From: Musa acuminata AAA Group
Taxonomy: Eukaryota > Streptophyta > Magnoliopsida > Zingiberales > Musaceae
NCBI RefSeq assembly: GCF_036884655.1
Contig: NC_088354.1
Coordinates: 11,076,501-11,140,500, forward strand
Length of the DNA: 64,000 nucleotides
Direction of reading: 5' to 3'
Shown: in pieces, positions 47,466 through 56,300 of the stretch
Layout of the letters: each line of letters opens with the position of its first letter
How positions within the stretch are numbered: the stretch's first letter is position 1
Position numbers and translations under genes: made by a program
Notes under the pieces: generated by a model
What the model saw: only the letters and a program-made list of their open reading frames with translations
What the model was told of the DNA's origin: nothing
Databases searched by the model: none

Positions 47466-47872
47466 CAATCTCTTGCTTGTCTTGATCTTTCGGACTGCAT
47501 TACTACTTCGCCATCGACATCATGGACTCCCTCACACATTTCATGGAGTTATGTGTGTTGGTTGCATGGTCTATGCAGACCATTCATTATGAGGCTCTTG
47601 ATTGGTAAGTGCCCATTTAATTTCTTTTGTGGTTTTCTTCCTTACTTTGTGAGCATTAGAGGTTAGCTATTTACTAATCTCTTGCTTGATCTTTCGGACT
47701 GCATTACTACTTCACCATCGACATCATGGACTCCCTCACACACTTCATGGAGTTATGTGTGTTGGTTACATGGTCTATGCAGACCATTATGAGGCTCTTG
47801 ATTGGTAAGTGCCCATTTAATTTCTTTTGTGGTTTTCTTCCTTAGTTTGTGAGCATTAGAGGTTAGCTATTT
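47466..47872 (+). repeat. About 205-bp tandem duplication
   Basis: Units 47466-47672 and 47675-47872 are almost identical apart from small indels (a 5-bp gtctt and a cattcatt/catt difference). Each unit contains gattggtaagtgcccattt, a good splice donor context. Confidence 0.92.
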
Positions 47873-48512
47873 GCATCATACCAACTTGACTACTGTAGAT
47901 GTTGCTCTTTCCGACTTGATGTGAGATGAGACTCAACTTTATATGCCTAGATTAGTGAGGTTTTTTTTTCTATAAATTATTTTTTTCATTATTTTAAATT
48001 GCATATAATATGCTCCAACATGAATCTGAAGTTGAGACTTATCATCTGTATAATAATGTGCTAATCATCTGGACGTCCCAACAGAGACCTTTTATGGGAA
48101 GCTGCTTATAGTGCCTGACCACTGAGCACAACATATCACCCTACTTGTGCTTTCATTTCTGTTGTTCCCAAAAAATAGAACAAACACAGCACTTATGCAT
48201 CATTTAGGGCTATAACTGCCCACTAAGATTAGTCTTTTGTCTCACTGTAATTCCGTATTTCTTGAAGTTCATTACACAGATCACCAAGCAGCACAGTCGG
48301 CAGTTTTAGCTGCATATTGACCTCATCCAGATTGCATGTTGCTGCTTGAGGTAAAACTCCTCTCTTATATGGATTCCTTCTCTTACATTATCATAGTCAG
48401 CTGTATTATCAGTTTTTTTTCTAGTTTGCATATCCTTATGTGGTCATTCAATCTATTGCATGTTTATCAGTCATGGATGCCCTCACCATATTGGGCCACT
48501 TTTGTAGCTGGT

Positions 48513-48670
48513 TCATAGGTGTTGTCTCTAATGTTAGTTTATCTCACTACCAAGGCATTTGTTTTAGGCAAAGATGTCAAACCTTTTCTTCTTTCTGCTG
48601 TACTAACTGTTGTCCTTTGCCTTTCTCTGTTAAAGCACACTATCATACCTGTGTGTTTTTTTACTCGGGT
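48513..48670 (+). other. Candidate exon of an unidentified membrane protein
   Basis: Flanked by ttcatag and gtatgttc. The frame VLSLMLVYLTTKAFVLGKDV...SAVLTVVLCLSLLKHT is strongly hydrophobic. No start, stop or partner exon could be fixed. A second candidate is 48960-49130. A resemblance to the ARV1 sterol-homeostasis family was considered, but the zinc-binding N-terminus is missing. Confidence 0.2.
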
Positions 48671-49495
48671 ATGTTCATGTACACAATCGTGGACAATATA
48701 TATGTATATGTTCTTCTTGTTTGCTATCGTTCCGTCATTCGTAAGGCTCATTTAGGCCTTTTGTTCTGAACATATGGATGTGTATTTTCCACATGAAGTA
48801 CTAAAAGTCTTTACTTTCGAGAAGACACATTCCCTACTGCTACCCTGTGCTGAAATATCCATTTCAGCGACCCAACTTTCCTTCTTTCGTGGTTGATCCC
48901 CCTCTTATGTTCAGTTTTTGCGATTCCCTCTTTCTATGCTGTTCTTTAATGAATTTTTTGCCAGTTTTGGGCTTACCTTGCTGCCCTACATGGTCAAGAA
49001 AGCTGTTAACATTCCAAGTGTGGATTTGTTGGATTTAGTCAAGTTGGTATCAAGATCGACAGCCATTCTGAGGGCTCTGTCGAGCATTGCAAGGTGTGCT
49101 TGCCGCTGTGTTGCTCAACACTTTCAGCAAGCGCATGGGATCGACTCTTCTACCTGGCCTTTTGATCTTATTGCCAGCGTTGTTTCCCGTCGAAAAGGCC
49201 CTCTACTATTTTGATAAGCAATTAATTGATTGAATATTAATTTTGCTTTGAGAAGAAGAATAAAAGGGCTTTCTAGCATTCCAGAAACGAAAACGAAAAC
49301 TATAATTTCTTGCCTGAATCCTACAAGAGCCAACCACGACCACAAGGAAGTCTGATGATTGATTATAAATACAAATGCTGGCTATGAATCTAGCGAACAA
49401 AATACAGTGAAATTTTATGCAGACAGGTAATCATGGGGCATCAATAGTTGCTAATTTCATTGGTTCCTACGCAAACAATTAATATACAATCAGTT

Positions 49496-49785
49496 TGATA
49501 AAACCCTAAAATCTTAATCTAAGAAAAGAAATAAGAATTTGATCATTTCCAGAGGATCAACTTCTTTTTAATCCCTTCGAGAGGATCAATTGGTCACAAT
49601 GAGTTATTTAGTTCTTAATCAACTAGGACTAGGACTTCTAACAAAAGAAATAAATAAAAATATCAATATCTAATTTGCTATCCTATCTTAATTGGAAAAA
49701 ACTCAAAAACTCCTATCATATTTAGGAAAAACTAAATAAAAATTAAAAATTAAAATCAAATCCTTAAAATTAAGGAATCCTAATA
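49496..49785 (-). repeat. Element B 3' LTR
   Basis: Reads TATTAGGATTCC to TTTTATCA on the minus strand. It pairs with 52665-53037; shared blocks are caactaggactagga(c/t)ttctaac and agaggatcaac. It lacks the TA microsatellite of the other copy. Confidence 0.88.
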
Positions 49786-49943
49786 TTTCTTGCGTCTCCA
49801 AAACAGTCTTGTCCTTAAGATTGAGGAGCAATGAATTCTAAAAACTTCTCTTCAATGCTTTGTAAGACTCCCAAGTTATATCTTCAATTGGTAAGTTAGA
49901 CCATTGAACAAGCGAAAGGATATCTATAGCACATCACAATATG

Positions 49944-50440
49944 TCAGTCAAGTATGACTTGAGGCAAGATTTGAACCTCACCATTAGAAGAAGTATCTGG
50001 CAAATGGTGTTGTATCACATCATTTTTACTTAGCTTCTTTTTAAAGCAAGAAACATGAAAAATTAGATGTACCTTAGAGCTTACCGGCAAGTCCAAACGA
50101 TAAGCAACTAAGCCAATACATTCTAACACCTTATAAGGCCCAAAGAATCAAAGAGATAACTTCATAAAAGACCAAACATTTATAGAAGTTTGCATGTAAA
50201 GTTGAAGTCGAAGTAAAACCCAATTGCCCACTGCAAACTCTCGCTCACTGCGATGCTTATCAGCTTGTTGCTTCATTCTAGATTGTGAGATTACGAGATT
50301 ATCTCTTAAAAGTTGAATACTCTTAGCCCTATCAAGCAATTCCTTATCCACTTGATCAACCTTAGAAGAACCAGACATATTTTTTATAATCATGGGAGTA
50401 TGTCGACCATAAATCGCTTCAAAAGGAGTCATTTTAGTAG
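49944..50440 (-). pseudogene. Element B integrase C-terminal remnant
   Basis: MTPFEAIYGRHTP, SKVDQVDKELLDRAKSI, RMKQQADKHRSEREFAVGNW and, in a shifted frame, IGLVAYRLDLP / KVHLIFHVSCFKK. These are the hallmark end of plant gypsy integrases, joined by frameshifts. Confidence 0.85.
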
Positions 50441-50564
50441 AAGAGTGATAAGTGATATTGTACCACCATTATGTTTAAAAAAGTCATTTCATCAACTCCT
50501 TTGGTTTACCAAAGATAGTTTTTTAGATAGTTCACCGCTTTAGTTTGTCTATTTGTGTTTGCAG

Positions 50565-50760
50565 GTGATAAGCAGTTTTTTGAATGTCATCTTTATGTAC
50601 ATGAATTTGGTGATAGCTAGATCGTAAATCCATTTTAGTGAAAACTTATGCATCTCCTAATTCATCAAGTAACTCATCCACCACTAGAATGGGATACCTA
50701 TTTTCACTGTAATATTATTGAGTGCTTGATAATCTATATATCTATCAAGACCCATCTTTC
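50565..50760 (-). pseudogene. Element B reverse transcriptase remnant
   Basis: On the minus strand, traces of DYQALNNITVK, VVDELLDELGDA, FTKMDLRS.YHQIHVH in different frames with stops. These match the N-terminal RT blocks of gypsy elements. Confidence 0.75.
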
Positions 50761-51228
50761 TTCCTTATTAATAAGATTAGAGAGTGTGGACTAACACTAA
50801 CCCTTAGTTGGTACACTAATAGGGTCGACATACATCCATAAATAGGGTCGAACATTAGTTGGTACACTATCAGACAGTAAAAGAATTTGGCGATTATGTG
50901 ATTGAAGAAATGAAAGTCCTTATGGTTCTACAAATACATCCATAAATTCTTCAAGCAATAATTAAATATTTTTTATCTTGTTCAAGTATTGTAGCTTCCT
51001 CTTCAATGCTCCATAATTGGATAAAAAATCTATGGTGTGTCTTTTAAAGAACCATCTCCATTCTATAGCTAGTAATGGTTGTGACCTTACTGTCATGCTT
51101 TCGCTTTAGGATCACTTGCTTTCTATTAATAAAAAAAATTATAATTAATTTGAAAAAAATTCAAGAAATATTACCCACAGTTATCAGCGACGCAATTCCA
51201 AGCACACTCTCATAGTCCTCTAATGGTA

Positions 51229-51420
51229 CTAAGAAAAAAAATCCACAGCAACTCTTGGCCCCATAACAAACTTCATTTTGAAATACTTATTATCACAAGT
51301 TAAAATTCGCACGTCAACAACCTTCACCTCAAACTTATCACAACGTTCAACGTGATAAGACAATCGCGCAACAACCTTACTATCTATAAAATTATTGATG
51401 TTACCAATATCAATCAAAAC
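51229..51420 (-). pseudogene. Element B aspartic protease remnant
   Basis: MIDIGNINNFIDSKVVARLS corresponds to the retropepsin LIDSGSTHNFI block. The D-S-G triad is altered to D-I-G. The region 51.4-52.6 kb upstream on the same strand is presumably decayed gag. Confidence 0.7.
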
Positions 51421-52649
51421 AGTAATAAATTAACATTTCAAAGAATAATCAGCTAATGCATGAATAACATGTGATAGGTTCAATAATCTCATCATTATCA
51501 GTACCTACCTTCATGATCATAGTCTACATCCTCAATCTCTAGTTCGTCCTTAATCGATTCAATCATCAAAAGTTTCCTTGCTTGTAACGATGCTCCCTGC
51601 TCCACTTTTCATTACAATGCCAGCCCAAACCCTTTGCTAATCGTTCTTTAAGTTCCACTTGGGCCAGTCTTTTAGTATTAGGATTCTAATTATGAATAAT
51701 TGAAATAGTTGACTTCTAGTCAATCGTTTATTAACACTCCTAGTTCGACGATTTTTCATGTTAATTTTTTCTTCATGCAATCGTGCAAAAAAAATTACAA
51801 CTATCATGATGTGAGGTTAGCAAGCCTTAACTTCGTAACGTATGTCTGAATTAAAACATCCAATGAATGTTCCCACCAATTGTCTTTCATACTAATCTTT
51901 AGCTCGATTTGACAGTCATTCAAATCAACTTTGATACTCTAACATAATAAAATTATGATGAATCTTAACAAGTTGCCCATTAACATTCTCATATTCTGAT
52001 GGTCCAAAACGAGCAAGAAGTCATTTCTTAAATTGCTCTCACGAGGAAACTCCATGATAAATTTCATACAAATCATACCATTGAATAGTATCCCTATCTA
52101 GTAAGATTAAAACTTATTTCACTTTAGAATCTTATAGAATTTTATGAAAACAAAAACAATTATCTACTATAGAAATCCAACCAGTCATATCTCCATCTTC
52201 CCATCTAAGAAATTATACTTTCATGCGAGGATAGACAATATCATGCTCTTGATAACATTTTTTTGTGACTTCAGATTGATCTAATTGTTCACTGACAAAC
52301 ATCAAAATCGTTGAGAGTTTCTTATCGCTTGTTCTCAATTTTTGCTTCAAATTAAGATTTCATAGAATTATCAGTAGTAGTTATTATGTATGATTGTAGA
52401 TATGTAATTCCTAATTTTTTTTTTTTTCGAGTCAAAGACATGAGCACTACTTAGTGGGCGTTGAAGATGAAATAGGTATTGGTGATACGAGCATCTGGGC
52501 CTATGATGACATTGGAGAGGAGATTAAGGGAACACCAAGGAAACACCACAAGAACTCTGGGAACCCATTGGCGACGTGACGATTGAGGGGGCCATGTCGG
52601 AGAGGAGATTGAAAGAACATCGAGGAAACGCCGCAAGAACTTTGCAAAC

Positions 52650-52664
52650 AACGCTCTGATACCA
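52650..52664 (-). other. Element B primer-binding site
   Basis: TGGTATCAGAGCG on the minus strand, directly after the 5' LTR end TTATCA. It is the usual initiator-tRNA-Met-complementary site of plant LTR elements. Confidence 0.88.
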
Positions 52665-52817
52665 TGATAAAACTCTAAAGGCTTTATCTAAGAAAAGAAA
52701 TAAAGATTTAATCACTTCGAGAGGATCAACCTCCTTTCGATCGCTTCGAGGAGATCAACCTTCAAATTGACCAAAGGCTTTGAGTTGTATTTCAATACTA
52801 AAAAAAAAGCCAAAGAC

Positions 52818-52863
<46 letters not shown>

Positions 52864-53037
52864 TTTTTAGTCGTTAGTCAACTAGGACTAGGATTTCTAA
52901 CAAAGAAATAAATAAAAATAACAATCCCTAATTTGCTACATAAAAAACTCCTATCATAATTAAAAAAATAAATAAAAAATAAAGATTAATATAAAATCTC
53001 TAAAATTAAGGATTCCGAAAATTAAAAAATCCTAACA
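52665..53037 (-). repeat. Element B 5' LTR, with an internal TA microsatellite
   Basis: Runs TGTTAGGATT to TTTTATCA on the minus strand. It carries a (TA) run at 52819-52859 that the other LTR lacks, so this copy has expanded since insertion. Confidence 0.88.
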
Positions 53038-53361
53038 CAGTTACATATCCACTATAGACTATGCATTATAGAGTTGCACTAACTATTAATTTGCAAGATT
53101 TTTTTTGGTACAAATTGTACCTCATAAGTAATTGTTCCATGGATCCCATATTTGTCTATATAAAGATAAAAACCATGTAAGATAGGGGATTCCATAAGCA
53201 AAAACCGTCATTTATGGTTTTAGTGTTCGTACTAAAAGAGCATTCATGAATCCACAAAGGACACGTTCAGTGGCAAATGAAAACAAGGGTGTAGAATTTA
53301 GGAACTCAAGAGATAGTTAAATTACCACAAATATCAAAATCAATACGTAACTCGCTGATCA

Positions 53362-56300
53362 TCAAGAACACATTGCTTTCTCAATTTGTTCTTGCAATTG
53401 CCCATTCTTGTATGCTTCTGTTACACAATAAATGCAAGAACATTAGCAAATAAAGGTGCAAGGACATCCTAGCCAATTCAATAACAAATCCATTATACTA
53501 TAGTTGCAGAGCAAGTAAAAGTTGCCAGAATAAAACATGGAATGGAATCGTATAATACAAGAACATAAGATAGAAAAGGGAGAAAAGTAAGCTAAGCACC
53601 AATATCTCCTGTGTTTCTTCCATTACGATTTGTTCATTCAACTTAACCAAATGAATTTCTCAATGATAATCACCTGCACTGCAACTCCTCTTCGTATCTA
53701 TCCTGCTAACACTCATTTTTCCACTTCTAAGTTCCCTTTCAATTATTGCATATTCCAATATTGTAGCCACTTTATATAGAACAAGAAAAAAAAATAGTTT
53801 CAAGTCATAAAGGACGGTGTTACAAGAATAAGCATAAATAAGAAAGAGAATAATAGAGAAAAACACAGGTAGTGTCATGAATCAGATTTCTTCAGGTTTC
53901 GAACTTCCATCACTAAATTGAATTTTTGGAAGCCAATACCTGATACATCATAGATATACACATTGGCATGCAAGTATGTTGCATATGCAGCTTATTACAT
54001 TCACTTGTTTTTGTACGAGATCAATTAAGTTGAAGAAGAGATGATTGGAACTGGCTGCAAATACAAAACAACAAATGGGCAAAACGGCAGTAATTCAGAG
54101 TTTATATAGAGGAGTGCAAGATGGTAAGAATACAAGGATGATTTAAGTAGTGGACTCAGAACTCCATACCTCATTCTATTCTCATTCTATGTATGCCCAA
54201 AACCGAAATTGCTCCCATAACTTGCGTTACTCATCTAGAAATACATTACTTAACTGGCTTCTATATCAAAAATTTCTCTAGAAATGGACAAGCACTTGTT
54301 TAATTATCATCCTGTGGGAACAGTAATGGAGTTCATTAAATCAGGGATATGTCCTAGTCTTTGAATGCTGCACCTTGCCTAGTGTTGGGAAAATTTGACA
54401 TTCAGGACAGCTCGACATCCGACATGGTTTAGCTACACGTGCGTAGGAACGATGAGGTGTGGCTGAGGTGATGTCGGAGGTCTCACGGAAGTCGATGTGG
54501 GTGCGCTCAGGTGCTCTGATGATGACCTGCACGAAGATTGAGGTTAAGAATGGATTTCCCGACCTAATCCCTATGACGCTCAAGTTACCCTCAAGGTGAG
54601 GTGAGGTGGAAGTGGTAAAAAGATGACTGGCCTCGATTCCTATGCCAAGTAAGAAGGGGATAGAACATTCCAAGGAATATTCCCCAAGGGGACAACCCCA
54701 AATAACCTCTAATAGCCCCCCTTGGACTCTTGTCCATGTAAACAACAAAAAAGGGGTGACAACCCGTAATCGCTTGCTTTGGACTTATGTCCACGTGGGC
54801 AAACCAAGGGGGCAAGTCTTGTCTCCCCTATGCCAACTTGGCTGCCACATGTAGATCACGTGTCGAATGATAATTGATCAACAATATTTCCTCTATCATT
54901 TATCTCCTTTGAAGGTACACTTCAAGAGCTCTCCTTAAGAGGTTCGTAAACACAGCCATGGATTATCTCAACACGTGTAACATGTAAAAGCGGAGGGGAT
55001 GCTCAATGCATGGCCGACTTACATGCCTCGAGCTCTCCGAGGAGGTCAGATCATGCTTGACCGACTATGCACCTTGGGCTCTCCAAGGAGGTCAGGTCGG
55101 GTTTGGCCAACCTACACACCTCGAGCCCACCTCGAGCTCTCCAAGGAGGTTGGGTCGGGCTTGGCCAACCAATGCACCTCGGGCTCTTCGAGGAGGTTTA
55201 GTCGGGCTTAGCCAACCTATGCACCTCGGGCTCTCCGCGGAGGTCGGGTCGAACTTGGATAACCTATGCACCTCGAGCTCATCTTGGGCTCTCCAAAGAG
55301 GTCTGGTCAATCTTGGTCAACCTACGCACTCCAAGAGTTTGGCGAGGTGGTGACCTCCTGAGACATGCTTTGTGCCATTATGTGATGCTCACCCCCGTGG
55401 GGCGCATTGGTGTCGTTGAGATGCTCACCCCGAGGATACCTAGAGCATTTTTGGACGCTAACCCCATAGGGGTGCATCAGTGCCGTTGAGATGCTCATCC
55501 TCAAGGAGGGTGCATTAGGCATCTTCGGACGCTCACCCCTGTAGGGATGCGTCGATGCTGCTGAGATGCTCACTCTCGAGGAGGGTGCATCGGGCACCTT
55601 CAGACGCTTACACCTGTAGGGGCGCATCGGTGCTGTTGAGATGCTCATCCCCAAGGAGGGTGCATCGGGCCCTTCAGACACTCACCCTCGTAGGGGCTTG
55701 TCGATGCCATTGAGATGCTCACCCTCGAGGAGAGCGCATCGCGTATCTTCAGGCGCTCACCCCCGTAGGGGCGCGTCGGGTGTTGTTGAGATGCTCATCC
55801 CTAATAAGAGCGCATCAGGCATCTTCGAACACTCACCCCCATAGGGTGCGTTGGTGCCATTGAGTTTCTGACCCCCGAGGATGCGTTGGACATTTTTGGA
55901 TGCTCACCCTTGAAGAGGCGCATCGATGCCGTTGAGATGCTCACCCCTGAGGAGGTCACATTGTGCATCTTCAAATGCTCACCCCCATAGGGGCGTATTG
56001 GTGTCGTTGAGATGCTCACCCCCAATGAGGGCGCACCGAGCATCTTCGAATGGTCACCCCCTTAGGGGCGCGTTGGGTGTCGTTGAGATGCACACCCTTG
56101 AGGAGAGCACATCGGGCATCTTCAAATACTCACCCTCGTAGGGCTGCACCTGTGTCGTTGAGATGTTCACCCCCGGGGCATGCCTTGTTGAGATCGATAT
56201 AATCAACGAATAGCCATTAGGTTCCAGTAGATTTTTTAACAAATACAACATTGGCAAGCCACTGAGGGTATTGCACCACAAAAATAAATCTAGCACCTAA

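Larger units (their letters stand above)
46721..49490. other. 3' flank of the C2 gene and unresolved sequence
   Basis: Begins with the C2-gene 3' UTR. A 0.2-kb tandem duplication lies at 47.47-47.87 kb. Between 48.3 and 49.2 kb are plus-strand frames bounded by plausible splice sites that read like membrane-protein exons (for example LTTKAFVLGKDVKPFLLSAV at 48.5 kb and PYMVKKAVNIPSVDLLDLV at 49.0 kb). I could not connect them into a gene or name a family with confidence. They may be remains of a gene cut off by element B. Confidence 0.4.
49496..53037 (-). mobile_element. Element B: shrunken Ty3/gypsy retrotransposon
   Basis: Minus-strand element with a 5' LTR at 52665-53037 and a 3' LTR at 49496-49785. 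The perfect 5-bp target duplication CAGTT sits at 49491-49495 and 53038-53042. A primer site TGGTATCAGAGCG (52664 downward) follows the 5' LTR. Decayed protease, reverse transcriptase and integrase C-terminal pieces occur in the gypsy order protease, RT, integrase. At 3.5 kb it has lost much of the usual 5 kb or more, and stops interrupt every frame. Confidence 0.93.

Noticed and set aside
48917..49214. 98-codon ORF as an ARV1-like gene end
   Set aside because: A faint resemblance around an Ala/Ser-Arg-Cys stretch, but the diagnostic zinc-binding N-terminus and other exons are missing.
55380..56175. CRISPR-like array from regular 75-bp spacing
   Set aside because: The whole unit repeats with no unique spacers, and it lies inside a plant LTR element; it is a minisatellite.
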